60,322 nt of DNA from Mesorhizobium sp. ORS 3359 (GCA_000824845.1 CCNC01000130.1:1-60322); one strand, 5' to 3'. Positions 43,471-53,506 are shown, numbered from the stretch's first letter. Notes: generated from the sequence alone by a model not told the origin. Translations and numbers: made by a program.

Positions 43471-46054
43471 TCAGCTCCAGCAGCCGTTCGAGATAGCTGC
43501 GCTCGATGTCGGGGCTGAGCGCATTGCCGAGCCGCTTGCGGATCGCGTCGAGGATCTGGCGCGCGCGCTGGACGTCGATCTCGTCGGGAACCTTGACCGA
43601 GGTGCCGTCATCCGGGCCGTTGGTGGCGCGCGGCCGTCCCAGCGGGTCACGGTCGGCATTTTGCTGGCGCCCGCCCTGCTCGCTGCCCCCCTGGTCACCC
43701 TGCATGGCCTGCATCTGCTTCATCATGTCCTTGGCGCCGCGGCGCAGCGCCTCCAGCGCACGGCCCTGGTGGCCGACGGCCTGGTCGCCATCGCCCTGGC
43801 CCAGCGATTGCTCGGCATTGCCCATCGACTTTCCGGCTTCGCCAAAACCCTCATTGGGCTCCATGCCCATGCCTTCGAGCCCTTTCTTCAGTTGGTTGAG
43901 CTCGCTCTGCAACTGGCCCTGGCCTTCCTGCAACTGCTTCAGCGCATCGGCGAAATCCTTCGGCGACATTTTCGGCCGTGCCAGCGGATCGCGGTTTTGG
44001 CCGGGACCCGGCCGCTGCTGGTCATTCGGCTGGCCCTGTTCACCATCCTCGCCAAGCTGCTGCTGCTCGCCGCCTTCGCCACGCTGACCGCGCTGCATCT
44101 GGTCCAGGCGGAAGGTGTCGTTCATCATCTCCTGCTGGCGACGCATGATGTCGCCGAGCTTGTCCATCTGCTGACGCAGCTCGCTGTCCTGCTCGCCGCC
44201 CTGCTGCTGGCGGCCGGCCTGCAGATTGTTCATCATGTCCTGCAGCTCGGAGAGAAGCTGCTGCGCCTTGTCGCGATCGCCGGATTTGGCCAGGTTCTCG
44301 ATCTGATCCATCATGCGGTCGATGTCGCTCTGGCGCAGCTCGCGGCCGTTCTGCTGCATCTGCGGCGCGTTCGGGTTCTGCTGCGCGCGCTGGGCGAATT
44401 CCTGCAGGAACTGGTTCATCGCCTCGCGCAGTTCCTTCATCGCCTTCTCGATCTCCTGATCGCTGGCGCCGTTCTTGATGGCGTCCTGCAACGCCTGCTG
44501 CGCCTGGCGCAGCCGCCGCTCGGCGGCAGACAGATTGCCCTCCTCGAGGCCGAGCGCGATCTCCCAGAGATAAGAGACGACGTTGCGCAGCTGGTCGTCG
44601 CTCTCGGAGAGCTTCAGACGGCTCCTTGCGCTCATGATGGCCAGATAATTCGACATGTTGTCGAACGTATCCTCGGGCCGCAGCGTGATCGCGTCCATCA
44701 GGTCGAGAACGCGCGGCTTGGCGTTGGTATCCAGCGCCAGCAGCCGGCGCTGCTCGATCACCGCGCGGGCCAGCGGGTTGGCGAAGGGCCGCTCGGGCAT
44801 CACGAGCGTCTTGGTTTCGCTGGTCGCGGTGTGGCCGGCATCGTCGGTGACGCTCAGCGTCAGCTTGATGCCGCTGCCGGCCCAGACATGCTCGGTCAGG
44901 TCCTTGGTCGTCTTGGCGGCGTTCGTCTTGCCGCCGCGGCGCGGCAGGGTCAGCGGCAGGTCCGGCGGGCCGTAGAGCGGATGCGCATTGGCGGCCGGCG
45001 GATCCGACAGCCCGAAAACGGCCTTGGCCGAGGCTGCGCCGTAATCGTCATCGATCTCGTAGTTCAGCTCCATGGAGCCGTTGACGGCGCGCTTCGGCTC
45101 GCCGACGAAGCGGATCGCCGGCGGCTTGTCGGGAATGACGGCAAAGGCCCAGTGGCCGAGATCGCTTTCGGCGGATCTCAGCGTCAGCGTGCCGTTCGAA
45201 TCCAGCTTGCCGGAGAACTGGCGCACATTGGGCGCGGTCTGGCTGGCGGGCGCGGGGCCTTTGGGCGCCGCCGGCTCGATGGCGCGCACATTGCCGTCTT
45301 GATCGGCGTAGCTCAGCGTCTCCTCTCCGGAACCGCCGGTGACGCGCAGCGAAACGTCGCTGCCTTGCGGCACCGAGAAGGTCTGGACCGCCTGGTTGGC
45401 GTCGGCGGTCAGGAACAGCGGCGCCTTGCCTGTATAGGCGGGCGGCGTCACCCAGGCGTCGATGCGCGGCGGCACGGTATCGCGCGCGGCGCGGGCAACG
45501 AAGCCGTCGCTCACCCTGCCGCCGAAGGGCCCGAACGAGAAGGCCAAAGCGGTGACGAACAGCAGCCCCGCGACGGCGCGCAGGCCCCAGCGGTCGTAGT
45601 CAGGCAGGCGGCTGCGCGGCCGGTCGGCGCCGAGGCTCGACAGCCGCTCGGCCATCCGTTTCTGGTGCTCGCGCCACAACGCCTGCGAGAAGATGCTCTC
45701 GGCGCCGCTCGGCCGGTCGCTCTGCACCTGCACCGGGCTGTGCAGCAACTGGTTAGCCGCCTCGATGCGCCTGTCGATCTCGGCGGCAGAGGGTATGCGG
45801 AAGAAACGCAGCGGATAGAGCGCCGCGACCCCGGACAGGGCGAACAGGACCAGAAGGCCGATGCGCGCGACGTTGGGCAGACGCGGGAACAGGCCGAACC
45901 ACGAAAAGCTGAGAAACAGACTGATGACGATCAACAGCGGCAGCACGAGCGGCCAGCCGCGCTCGAAGACCATCGAGGCCCGCGTCGCCAACCGGCTGAG
46001 CGCCAGGCGCAAGGCCAGGCCGCGTTCGCCGCTGGAAATGGGTCGTTCCGTCAT
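43466..46054 (-). CDS. TIGR02302 / DUF4175 family large membrane protein
   Basis: 862 residues from the ATG at 46054 (AGGAAGGG 3-10 bases upstream). Two or three membrane helices lie near residues 35-75 and one near 165. A periplasmic beta-rich part (ARDTVPPRIDAWVTPPAYTG, later IRFVGEPKRAVNGSMELNYEIDDDYG) follows. The C-terminal 350 residues are helical and extremely rich in Q, G, N, E and M, with repeated short elements (RDPLxRP occurs twice, near the middle and end of this region). The alphaproteobacterial family TIGR02302 has no assigned function. A one-base-window antisense frame over nearly the whole gene is a GC artefact. It may have been the partner of recombination that truncated the VOC gene. 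Confidence 0.85.
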   Translation of the reverse strand: MTERPISSGERGLALRLALSRLATRASMVFERGWPLVLPLLIVISLFLSFSWFGLFPRLPNVARIGLLVLFALSGVAALYPLRFFRIPSAAEIDRRIEAANQLLHSPVQVQSDRPSGAESIFSQALWREHQKRMAERLSSLGADRPRSRLPDYDRWGLRAVAGLLFVTALAFSFGPFGGRVSDGFVARAARDTVPPRIDAWVTPPAYTGKAPLFLTADANQAVQTFSVPQGSDVSLRVTGGSGEETLSYADQDGNVRAIEPAAPKGPAPASQTAPNVRQFSGKLDSNGTLTLRSAESDLGHWAFAVIPDKPPAIRFVGEPKRAVNGSMELNYEIDDDYGAASAKAVFGLSDPPAANAHPLYGPPDLPLTLPRRGGKTNAAKTTKDLTEHVWAGSGIKLTLSVTDDAGHTATSETKTLVMPERPFANPLARAVIEQRRLLALDTNAKPRVLDLMDAITLRPEDTFDNMSNYLAIMSARSRLKLSESDDQLRNVVSYLWEIALGLEEGNLSAAERRLRQAQQALQDAIKNGASDQEIEKAMKELREAMNQFLQEFAQRAQQNPNAPQMQQNGRELRQSDIDRMMDQIENLAKSGDRDKAQQLLSELQDMMNNLQAGRQQQGGEQDSELRQQMDKLGDIMRRQQEMMNDTFRLDQMQRGQRGEGGEQQQLGEDGEQGQPNDQQRPGPGQNRDPLARPKMSPKDFADALKQLQEGQGQLQSELNQLKKGLEGMGMEPNEGFGEAGKSMGNAEQSLGQGDGDQAVGHQGRALEALRRGAKDMMKQMQAMQGDQGGSEQGGRQQNADRDPLGRPRATNGPDDGTSVKVPDEIDVQRARQILDAIRKRLGNALSPDIERSYLERLLELK

Positions 46055-46167
46055 CGGCCCTTCCTGCCCGGGCACAACAGCCCGGACGTCATCACCAGAA
46101 GGATACCAACAAACACGGCAAAGGCGAGGCGGGTTCCAAAAACGTGAAGCGGTTTTGCCGGTTATGA

Positions 46168-47109
46168 TCAGAAATTGGCGGGATTCGTGTTGGAACCGCA
46201 GACCAGGACCGCCACGCGCTCGCCCTCCGCCGGCACATAACGCCCGGAAAGCATGGCGGCGAAGGCCGCGGCGCCACCCGGCTCGGCGATGATTCGCACG
46301 CGCTCCCACAGCGCCTTCTGCGCAGCAACGATGTCGTCGTCGCTGACCAGTATCGAGCGCTCGACGAAGGCTTCGGCGATCGGAAACATCATCTCGCCGA
46401 CGCGCCTCGGCGCCAGCGAATCGGCGGCAATGCCTTCGGCCGGGGCATCGACCGGCTCTCCGGCCTCCAAAGCGCGATAAAGCGTCGGCGCGCCCTCGGG
46501 CTCGATGGCGACGATGCGGATGCGACCCGCGAACCAGGCGGCTATGCCGCCGATCAGGCCGCCGCCGCCAACGGCAACCAGCAGCGTGTCGATCTCGGGC
46601 AGATCGGCCTCGATCTCCAGGCCGAGCGTGCCCTGGCCGAGCAGCGTTTCCTCCTGGTTGAAGGCGTGGATCTGGAGGGCGCCGGTCCGGGCTGCGAAGT
46701 CCTCGCTGGCGGCTAGGGCCTCGGCATAGCGCGCGCCGCCGACGACCAGATCCGCGCCGTAGCCACGGATGCGCGCGAGCTTGGCCGGGGGGCTGACCTC
46801 GGGCACGAAGATCGTGGCCTTGTGCCCTAGCTTCATGGCGGCGTAAGCGACGGCCGCACCGTGGTTGCCGCCGGACGCGGCCACCACACCTGCCTCGGGC
46901 ACCTGGCGTTCGAGCAGGTTGGTGAAGGCGCCGCGCGCCTTGAAGGACCCGGAATGCTGCAGGTTTTCGAGCTTCAGGTCGACCGGAAAGGCGGGACGGC
47001 CGAAATCCGCCATGTCGACGCGCATGACCGGGGTATGGCGGATATAGGGGCGGATGCGCGGCTCCACGGCGGCGATGCGCTCGCGCGTGATCGTCTTTTT
47101 CTCCAGCAT
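46168..47109 (-). CDS. Threonine/serine dehydratase family protein
   Basis: 313 residues, fold-type II PLP enzyme. The Schiff-base Lys is in SGSFKARGAF; ASGGNHGAAVAYAA binds the phosphate-side region; VGGGGLIGG is the glycine loop; CGSNTNPANF lies at the C-terminus. No ACT regulatory domain, so it resembles catabolic threonine ammonia-lyase or serine racemase/dehydratase (about 320 residues) rather than biosynthetic IlvA. Monocistronic, 29 bp downstream of lysA's stop on the same strand, so possibly cotranscribed with lysA. Confidence 0.9.
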   Translation of the reverse strand: MLEKKTITRERIAAVEPRIRPYIRHTPVMRVDMADFGRPAFPVDLKLENLQHSGSFKARGAFTNLLERQVPEAGVVAASGGNHGAAVAYAAMKLGHKATIFVPEVSPPAKLARIRGYGADLVVGGARYAEALAASEDFAARTGALQIHAFNQEETLLGQGTLGLEIEADLPEIDTLLVAVGGGGLIGGIAAWFAGRIRIVAIEPEGAPTLYRALEAGEPVDAPAEGIAADSLAPRRVGEMMFPIAEAFVERSILVSDDDIVAAQKALWERVRIIAEPGGAAAFAAMLSGRYVPAEGERVAVLVCGSNTNPANF

Positions 47110-47138
47110 GGCTTGCTCCTTAAGGCGTCGCCGCTCGG

Positions 47139-48407
47139 CTACTTCAGCCAGTCGGGAACCGAATCCAGCTCGATCAGGTCCTCATAGGTCTGGCGCGGCC
47201 GCACGACATGGAAGCGGTCGCCGTCGACCAGAACCTCCGGCACCAGAAGCCTGGTGTTGTAGGTGCCGGCCTGCACCGCGCCATAGGCGCCGGCGGTGGA
47301 AACGGCGATCAGGTCGCCGGCCTTCAGCCTCGGCAGGTCGCGGTCATGACCGAGGAAGTCGCCGGTCTCGCAGACCGGGCCGACGACGTCGACCTTCATG
47401 CGCGGCGTGGACGCCGGCGACTGCACCACCGGCCGGATGTCGTGGAAGGCGTCGTAGAGCGTCGGCCGGATCAGGTCGTTCATCGCAGCGTCGACGATGA
47501 GGAAGTTCCTGGCGTCGCCTTCCTTCACATAGATCACCTCAGACACCAGGATGCCGGCATTGCCGACGATCAGGCGGCCGGGCTCGAACATCACCTTTAG
47601 ACCGAGCCTGGTGACGTGCTTCCTGACGATCTCGGCATAGGCGTCGGGCAAAGGCGGCGGGCTGTTGTCGACGCGGTAGGGGATGCCGAGCCCGCCGCCG
47701 AGATCGACATGTTCGATCGCATGTCCGTCGGCGCGCAGCGCGCCGACCAGCTCGACCAGCAGCGCGAAGGCGTCGTCGAAGGGCTCCAACTCGGTGATCT
47801 GGCTGCCGATATGGGTGTCTATGCCGGTCACCTTGATGCCGGGCAATTCGGCCGCGCGGGCGTAGACCTGTCGCGCGCGCTGCCAAGGGATGCCGAACTT
47901 GTTCTCGGCCTTGCCGGTCGAGATCTTCTTGTGCGTCCTGGCATCGACATCCGGGTTGATGCGCAGCGAGATGCGCGCCACCTTGCCGAGCGCCACGGCG
48001 CGCGCCGACAGCAATTCGAGTTCAGGCTCGGATTCGACGTTGAAGCACAGAATGCCGGCGGAAAGCGCGAAGTCCATCTCGCGCGCGGTCTTGCCGACCC
48101 CGGAAAACAGGATCTTGCTGGTCGGGATGCCGGCGGCCAGGGCACGGCGCAGTTCGCCTTCCGAGACCACGTCGGCGCCCGCACCTTGCCTGGCCAGCGT
48201 CCTCAGCACGGCCTGGTTGGAGTTCGCCTTCATGGCGTAGCAGACCAGCGCGTCGAGGCCGGCGAAGGCTTGGCTGAAAACGCGGAAATGCCGGGTCAGC
48301 GTCGCCGTCGAATAGCAATAGAAGGGCGTGCCGACCTCGGCTGCTATATCGGGGATGGCGACGTCCTCGGCATGGAGCACGCCGTCGCGGTAGTCGAAAT
48401 GGTTCAC
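47139..48407 (-). CDS. lysA: Diaminopimelate decarboxylase
   Basis: 422 residues, normal length. Fold-type III (alanine-racemase-like) PLP barrel with Lys in LVCYAMKANSNQAVL, the glycine loop VDLGGGLGIPY, and the C-terminal PVCETGDFLGHDRDLP that supplies the active-site Cys. It makes lysine from meso-diaminopimelate. The upstream small lipoprotein gene and argH on the same strand form the conserved rhizobial argH-lipoprotein-lysA order. Confidence 0.96.
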   Translation of the reverse strand: MNHFDYRDGVLHAEDVAIPDIAAEVGTPFYCYSTATLTRHFRVFSQAFAGLDALVCYAMKANSNQAVLRTLARQGAGADVVSEGELRRALAAGIPTSKILFSGVGKTAREMDFALSAGILCFNVESEPELELLSARAVALGKVARISLRINPDVDARTHKKISTGKAENKFGIPWQRARQVYARAAELPGIKVTGIDTHIGSQITELEPFDDAFALLVELVGALRADGHAIEHVDLGGGLGIPYRVDNSPPPLPDAYAEIVRKHVTRLGLKVMFEPGRLIVGNAGILVSEVIYVKEGDARNFLIVDAAMNDLIRPTLYDAFHDIRPVVQSPASTPRMKVDVVGPVCETGDFLGHDRDLPRLKAGDLIAVSTAGAYGAVQAGTYNTRLLVPEVLVDGDRFHVVRPRQTYEDLIELDSVPDWLK

Positions 48408-48461
48408 GAGGGTTGGTCCCGGAAAGTTGGAGCGTGGTGAGATCGAGCGATCCCGTTGGCT

Positions 48462-48668
48462 CTAGAGCAGGGGATCGAGGATGAACTTCCTGTCCTTGAC
48501 CGGTTTCTCCGGCTCGGGTGGCACCGGCTGCTTGGCTTTTTCCGCATCCTTGCGCGCCTGTACAGCCGCCTCGTAGGGCGTGTCGAGGCCGGTCTTCCTG
48601 CCGCAGGCCGTGACGGTGACAACCGCCGCCAGCAGCGCCAGCGTCACCAAAATCCTGCTACGGGTCAT
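48462..48668 (-). CDS. Small lipoprotein (LptM/YifL-like)
   Basis: 68 residues. A basic start, a hydrophobic segment and a lipobox ending at Cys22 (VTVTAC) give a lipoprotein signal. The mature peptide begins CGRKTGLDTP, then is charged and proline-rich (PVPPEPEKPVKDRKF). The CG-x-KG-like N-terminus and the location just upstream of lysA match the LptM (YifL) group, which assists LptD maturation in enterobacteria. Whether it does so here is inference. Confidence 0.8.
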   Translation of the reverse strand: MTRSRILVTLALLAAVVTVTACGRKTGLDTPYEAAVQARKDAEKAKQPVPPEPEKPVKDRKFILDPLL

Positions 48669-48750
48669 CGATCCATCCGTTTGAAACTGTTTCCTGTGCC
48701 GCCGCTTTTAGCCGAGTTTTCGGCACTTTGCATCCGGGCAATTGTTTGTT

Positions 48751-48795
48751 GCATGTCGTTGTCCCAGAACCGCTACACACTTCTGGGCGACATGC
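48751..48795. repeat. Palindromic repeat, arm class 3, copy F
   Basis: Arms GCATGTCG (48751-48758) and CGACATGC (48788-48795) are perfect inverted repeats; inner CCCAGAA pairs with TTCTGGG; the loop contains ACCGCTACACAC. 12 bases separate it from the similar copy G, giving a tandem pair between the lipoprotein gene and argH. Confidence 0.85.
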
Positions 48796-48807
48796 ATCTG
48801 TTTTGAT

Positions 48808-48852
48808 GCATGTCGTTATCCCAGAACCGCTATGCACGCCTGGGCGACCGGC
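48808..48852. repeat. Palindromic repeat, arm class 3, copy G (degenerate)
   Basis: Left arm GCATGTCG is intact and the core CCCAGAACCGCTATGCAC matches copy F, but the right arm reads CGACCGGC and pairs only partly. Same 45-bp length as F. It ends one base before the argH stop codon. Confidence 0.75.
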
Positions 48853-48853
48853 A

Positions 48854-50254
48854 TTAAGCCTTGGCGAGCCGCTTTTTCCAGTAGCGGATCTGCTTGCGCA
48901 CTTCGGACGGCGCGGTGCCGCCGAAGCTCACCCGGCTCTTCACCGAATTCTGCACGGCAAGCACCGAGAAGATGTCGTCGGTGATGCCGGGATGGATCGA
49001 GCGCAGGTCCTCCAGCGAGAGCTTCTCCAGGCCGACCTTCTTCTCCTCGGCGAGCGCCACGGCGCGGCCGGTGACATGATGTGCCTCGCGGAAGGGCAGG
49101 CCGAGATTGCGCACCAGCCAGTCGGCGAGGTCGGTCGCGGTGGCGTGACCGGCGCCGGCGGCCTTCTTCATGGCGGCGGCGTTAACGGTCATGTCGCGCA
49201 CCATGCCGGTGGTCGCCGCCAGCATCAGGTCGAGCGTCTCGGCGGCGTCGAAGACCGCTTCCTTGTCCTCCTGCATGTCCTTGCCATAGGTCAGCGGCAT
49301 GCCCTTCATCACCGTCAGCAGGCCGACGAGATGGCCGTTGACGCGGCCGGTCTTGCCGCGCACCAGCTCGGCGGCGTCCGGGTTCTTCTTCTGCGGCATG
49401 ATCGAGGAGCCGGTTGAGAACGAATCCGACAGGCGGATGAAACCGAATTGCGGCGTCGACCAGATGATGATCTCCTCGGCGAGCCTGGACAAATGCGTCG
49501 CGCAGATTGCGGCGAGGCTCAGGAATTCGAGCGCGAAATCGCGGTCCGAGACGCTGTCGAGGGAATTGCGCGTCGGCTCGCGAAAACCGAGCGCCTTCGC
49601 CGTCATGTGGCGGTCGATGCCGAAGCTGGTGCCGGCAAGGGCCGCCGCGCCCAGCGGGCTTTCGTCCATGCGCTCGATGGCATCGCGGACGCGCGACAGG
49701 TCGCGGCCGAACATCTCGACATAGGCCATGCAATGGTGGCCGAAGGTCACCGGCTGCGCGGCCTGCATATGGGTGAAGCCGGGCATGACGGTCGCCGCAT
49801 GCTCCTCGGCGCGCTCGAGAAATGCGGCGATCAGGTCCTTCAAAGCCTGGGCGACGCGCTGGCATTCCTGCTTGACCCAGAGCCTGAGATCGACCGCCAC
49901 CTGGTCGTTGCGCGAGCGGGCGGTGTGCAGGCGTCCCGCAGCCGGACCGATCAGGTCGGCAAGGCGAGCCTCGACATTCATATGGATGTCTTCGAGCCTG
50001 GTCGAGAATTCGAACGCGCCGGCCTCGATCTCTTTCAGGATCGTGTTCAGCCCGTGAGCGATTTTTTCTTGATCGGCCGCCGAAATAATGCCCGTTTGAG
50101 CCAACATCTCGCTATGGGCGATCGATCCGCCTATGTCCTGCGCATAGAGCTTGCGGTCGAAGCCGATCGACGCGTTGATCGCTTCCATGATCGCGGCCGG
50201 ACCCGAGGCAAAACGTCCGCCCCACATCTGGTTGCTGGCCTTCTTGTCGCTCAT
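48854..50254 (-). CDS. argH: Argininosuccinate lyase
   Basis: 466 residues, full length. Fumarase/aspartase superfamily with the signature loop [15 protein letters not shown] that carries the catalytic Ser, [13 protein letters not shown] with the conserved His, and [14 protein letters not shown] in the N-terminal domain. It releases arginine and fumarate in arginine synthesis and the urea cycle. First gene of argH-lipoprotein-lysA; repeats F and G lie immediately after it. Divergent from tlpA by 33 bp between starts. Confidence 0.96.
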   Translation of the reverse strand: MSDKKASNQMWGGRFASGPAAIMEAINASIGFDRKLYAQDIGGSIAHSEMLAQTGIISAADQEKIAHGLNTILKEIEAGAFEFSTRLEDIHMNVEARLADLIGPAAGRLHTARSRNDQVAVDLRLWVKQECQRVAQALKDLIAAFLERAEEHAATVMPGFTHMQAAQPVTFGHHCMAYVEMFGRDLSRVRDAIERMDESPLGAAALAGTSFGIDRHMTAKALGFREPTRNSLDSVSDRDFALEFLSLAAICATHLSRLAEEIIIWSTPQFGFIRLSDSFSTGSSIMPQKKNPDAAELVRGKTGRVNGHLVGLLTVMKGMPLTYGKDMQEDKEAVFDAAETLDLMLAATTGMVRDMTVNAAAMKKAAGAGHATATDLADWLVRNLGLPFREAHHVTGRAVALAEEKKVGLEKLSLEDLRSIHPGITDDIFSVLAVQNSVKSRVSFGGTAPSEVRKQIRYWKKRLAKA

Positions 50255-50287
50255 CGCTATAACCCGTGCTCCGGAGCAGTTTTGAAA

Positions 50288-50968
50288 ATGGCAGACGGCA
50301 GTAGATTCTTCCCGGCCCCGCGCCTCATCCTAGCAGCTTTGGTGGCGGGCGTGCTGGCCGGCGCGGTCGCGGTATATGTCAGCGAGAGCGGTTCTGGCAA
50401 CAACGCTCCGGAGAAGGTCGCTGCGGCCGCCGGCAAAGACGACGCCGCCTGTGCGGCCAAGGCACCCCGGGCCAAGACCATCGCGGCGAAAGCCGTCGGC
50501 CAGGTCGCGGCGCTGCAGCCGGCCGATCCGCCGCAATCGCTGAAAAGCCTCGCCTTCAACGGGCCAGACGGCAAGCCGATGACGATCGCCGACCATGCCG
50601 GCAAGACGGTGCTGCTCAATCTCTGGGCGACATGGTGCGCGCCGTGCCGAGCCGAGATGCCGGCGCTCGATGCGCTGCAGAAGGAGAAGGGCAGCAAAGA
50701 CTTCGAGGTCGTCGCGGTCAATGTCGACACCGGCGACGATGCGAAGCCGAAGAAGTTCCTCAAGGAGATCGGCGTTCAAACGCTCGGCTTCTACCGGGAC
50801 CCGACGATCGCGCTGTTCAACGAAGCCAAGACGCGCGGGCTGGCGCTCGGGCTTCCAGTCACCATGCTGATCGATGCCGATGGCTGCCTGATCGCGCATA
50901 TGAACGGCCCGGCCGAATGGTCGAGCCCCGACGCCAAGCGGCTGGTGGAAGCGGCGCTAACACCGTGA
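50288..50968 (+). CDS. tlpA: TlpA family thiol:disulfide interchange protein
   Basis: 226 residues from the ATG at 50288; the longer open frame is the reverse of argH. One N-terminal signal-anchor segment ([19 protein letters not shown]), an Ala/Lys-rich linker, then a periplasmic thioredoxin domain with active site [13 protein letters not shown] and cis-Pro in [10 protein letters not shown]. TlpA reduces periplasmic thiols, chiefly in cytochrome c or oxidase assembly. Position divergent from argH is the rhizobial norm. Repeat D follows its stop. Confidence 0.9.
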   Translation: MADGSRFFPAPRLILAALVAGVLAGAVAVYVSESGSGNNAPEKVAAAAGKDDAACAAKAPRAKTIAAKAVGQVAALQPADPPQSLKSLAFNGPDGKPMTIADHAGKTVLLNLWATWCAPCRAEMPALDALQKEKGSKDFEVVAVNVDTGDDAKPKKFLKEIGVQTLGFYRDPTIALFNEAKTRGLALGLPVTMLIDADGCLIAHMNGPAEWSSPDAKRLVEAALTP

Positions 50969-50990
50969 TCGTGTAGTCTTTTGTATTGAC

Positions 50991-51034
50991 GCAATTCCGG
51001 ACGGAAAACCGCTACGCACTTTTCCTGGAATTGC
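50991..51034. repeat. Palindromic repeat, arm class 2, copy D
   Basis: Arms GCAATTCC (50991-50998) and GGAATTGC (51027-51034) with core CGGAAAACCGCTACGCACTT. It sits between the convergent tlpA and GGDEF-EAL genes and touches the stop codon of the latter without a spacer base. Confidence 0.88.
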
Positions 51035-53506
51035 TTAGACTGAACGCGCGGCCGCTGCCGACTGCAGCATCAGGATGCTGCCGCCCCGGACGACCTTGGC
51101 GGTTGCCGCGTCGTCTTCCTTGACGCCGTCATCGGCCGCCGGAACGCCCGTGAGCTCGCTGAACGCCTCGATCGGGCCGGGCCTGCCGAGAAAATATCCC
51201 TGGCCGATGTCGCAATCCTCGGCATCGAGGAAGCGCAATTCGTCGAGCGTCTCGACGCCTTCGGCCAAGACAGGCAGGCCGAGGCCGCGCCCTAGGCCGA
51301 GCACGGCGCGCACGATGGTCGCGACCTGGCCGTTGCGGTCGACCTGCTTGATGAAGGACCCGTCGATCTTGATCTTGTCGAAGGGGAAGGCGCGCAGGTT
51401 GGAGAGCGAGGAATAGCCGGTGCCGAAATCGTCCATCGCCACGCGTACGCCCAGCGCCTTGATCTGGCGCAGGGTGGCCAGCGCTCGCGGCATGTCCTTC
51501 ACCAGTGCCGTCTCGGTGATCTCCAGCTCGAGCCGGCCTGCCGCCAGGCCGGTGCGAAGCAGCACCTCATGCACCTTGCGGCTGAAATCGGGATTGTGAA
51601 GCTGCACCGCCGAGACGTTGACAGCGACCGTCAGCGGGTTCTTCCACGTCGCGGCCTCCTCGCAGGCGGTCGACAGCACCCACTCGCCGATCTGGGCGAT
51701 CGAACCGCTATCCTCGGCCACCGGGATGAACACCGAAGGCGGAACCTCGCCGCGGTCGGGATGCTGCCAGCGGAGCAAGGCTTCGAAGCCGATCATCCTG
51801 CCGCTGCTGATTTCCTTCTGCGGCTGGTAGACGAGCCGGAATTCGCCGCGCGCCACGGCCTGGCGCAGGTCCTGTTCCAGGATGCGCCGGTCGCGCGCCT
51901 CCGCCCCCATCGAGGCTTCGAAATAGCGGAACGTATCCTTGCCTTCGGCCTTGGCGCGATAGAGCGCGGTGTCGGCATGGCTGACCAGCGCCGCCTGTTC
52001 GTCGGCGTCGAGCGGGTAGAGCGCGATGCCGATGCTGGCCGACACCATGCCCCCGGGCGACAACCGATTTTCCTGGCGCAGCGCCGAAAGCACCGCTTCG
52101 GCGATGCGACCGGCCGCCTGCGGATCGGGAAGGTTGGGGGCGATGATGGCGAATTCGTCACCGCCGAGCCGGGCCAGCATCTGGCCATGGCGCAGCACGC
52201 TGGAGGCGCAGTGCGCCACCTTCTGCAACACGGCGTCGCCGGCGGCGTGGCCGAAGAGGTCGTTCACTTCCTTGAACCTGTCGAGGTCGAGCAGCATGAG
52301 CGCCAACTGGCTACCCTTGCCGGCGGTCTTGCCGTCTGGCGCCGAGGCGGCGATCTCGGCTTCCAGGCGGCTGGTGAAGCTGCGGCGGTTGGCAAGACCG
52401 GTGAGCGGGTCGTAGTGCGCAAGCCGCATGATCTCCTGCTCGGCCTTTCTGCGTTCGCGGATATCGCGGACGGCCACGACCAGATGCGGCTTGCCGCAAT
52501 AATCGATGCTCCTGGCGATCAGCTCCACCGGGATCCTGCTTTCGTCCTGACTGCGGAGGTCGGCTTCCTGCTCTTGTCCGTTGCCGGCAGCCACGGCGGC
52601 GGCAATCCGTTCGCCGAACAGGTCGGCCAGGGTCATCGTGTTCAACTTGGCGGAGGCGATGCCGCTCAGGGCCGCGATGCTGTCATTGGCACTGACGATG
52701 CGATTGCCGTCGCAGACGATGAGGCCTTCGACGGCGGCATTGGCGAGGCCATGCATGCGCTCCGCCTCGATCTTGTGTCGGCGGAAGCGCAGATCGATCC
52801 ATAGCGCGGTGGCCGCCAGCACCAGGATGACGAGGCTTGCCGTCGCGGCTGCGAAAGCCTGCGACATCGGAGCGATCGTGAATTTCGAGATCTCGATCGA
52901 GGAATCCGGATAGATCGAGACGGCGGCCATGGCGATGAAATGCAGCGTGCAGATCGCCAGCGTCAGCAGGACGGCACCGGCGACCGTCGCCAGCGTCGAT
53001 GGCCGACGAAGCACGACAAGCAGCGAGAGCGCGGCAAGCACGATGCCCGAGACCAGCGAGGCGGCGACCAGCAGCTGGTTCCAGACGATCCGACCTTCGA
53101 CCTCGAAAGCGGCCATGCCGGTATAGTGCATCGCCGCGATGCCGATGCCGAGCACGGCGCCACCGAGGAGATAGTGGTCGATGCCGCTGCGCACGGTTGC
53201 GATCCATATCCCAGCGGCCGTCAGAAGAACGGAAACCGCCAGCGAAGCGACCGAAAGCTCGGCGTTGTAGGCGTTGGGTATTCCCGGCGTGAAGGCGATC
53301 ATCGCGATGAAATGCGTCGCCCAGATGCCAAAGCCGGTGGAAGCGGCGGCAATCAGCAGCCAGGCATAACGGTTCCGGCTGGTCGATTGCACGACATGGC
53401 GGAGCAGATTGACAGCGGTGAAACAAGAAATTCCACAAATCAGCGCGGCCAGTGCGACCAGTCTCAGATCGTGCTCGTTCACGATACAATTATAGACGGT
53501 CAACAT
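51035..53506 (-). CDS. MHYT-PAS-GGDEF-EAL signalling protein
   Basis: 823 residues. The N-terminal 250 residues are a seven-helix MHYT domain with three motif repeats (ATHFIAMIAF, AMHYTGMAAF, TLHFIAMAAV), thought to sense a diatomic gas or bind copper in the membrane. A PAS domain follows (VEGLIVCDGNRIVSANDSI). The GGDEF domain has an intact LGGDEFAII active site, and the EAL domain has FEALLRW with downstream acidic residues (EITETALVKD, MDDFGTGYSSL), so both c-di-GMP synthase and phosphodiesterase activity are possible. Inner membrane. No operon partner. Confidence 0.93.
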   Translation of the reverse strand: MLTVYNCIVNEHDLRLVALAALICGISCFTAVNLLRHVVQSTSRNRYAWLLIAAASTGFGIWATHFIAMIAFTPGIPNAYNAELSVASLAVSVLLTAAGIWIATVRSGIDHYLLGGAVLGIGIAAMHYTGMAAFEVEGRIVWNQLLVAASLVSGIVLAALSLLVVLRRPSTLATVAGAVLLTLAICTLHFIAMAAVSIYPDSSIEISKFTIAPMSQAFAAATASLVILVLAATALWIDLRFRRHKIEAERMHGLANAAVEGLIVCDGNRIVSANDSIAALSGIASAKLNTMTLADLFGERIAAAVAAGNGQEQEADLRSQDESRIPVELIARSIDYCGKPHLVVAVRDIRERRKAEQEIMRLAHYDPLTGLANRRSFTSRLEAEIAASAPDGKTAGKGSQLALMLLDLDRFKEVNDLFGHAAGDAVLQKVAHCASSVLRHGQMLARLGGDEFAIIAPNLPDPQAAGRIAEAVLSALRQENRLSPGGMVSASIGIALYPLDADEQAALVSHADTALYRAKAEGKDTFRYFEASMGAEARDRRILEQDLRQAVARGEFRLVYQPQKEISSGRMIGFEALLRWQHPDRGEVPPSVFIPVAEDSGSIAQIGEWVLSTACEEAATWKNPLTVAVNVSAVQLHNPDFSRKVHEVLLRTGLAAGRLELEITETALVKDMPRALATLRQIKALGVRVAMDDFGTGYSSLSNLRAFPFDKIKIDGSFIKQVDRNGQVATIVRAVLGLGRGLGLPVLAEGVETLDELRFLDAEDCDIGQGYFLGRPGPIEAFSELTGVPAADDGVKEDDAATAKVVRGGSILMLQSAAAARSV

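Noticed and set aside
43451..46147. A nearly 900-codon open frame on the plus strand
   Set aside because: It lies antisense to the DUF4175 gene, has a leucine/alanine-rich composition typical of reversed GC-rich codons, and matches no family.
48751..48852. Tandem repeats suggestive of a CRISPR array
   Set aside because: Only two units with a 12-bp spacer, each itself palindromic, and no cas genes; they belong to the dispersed repeat family.
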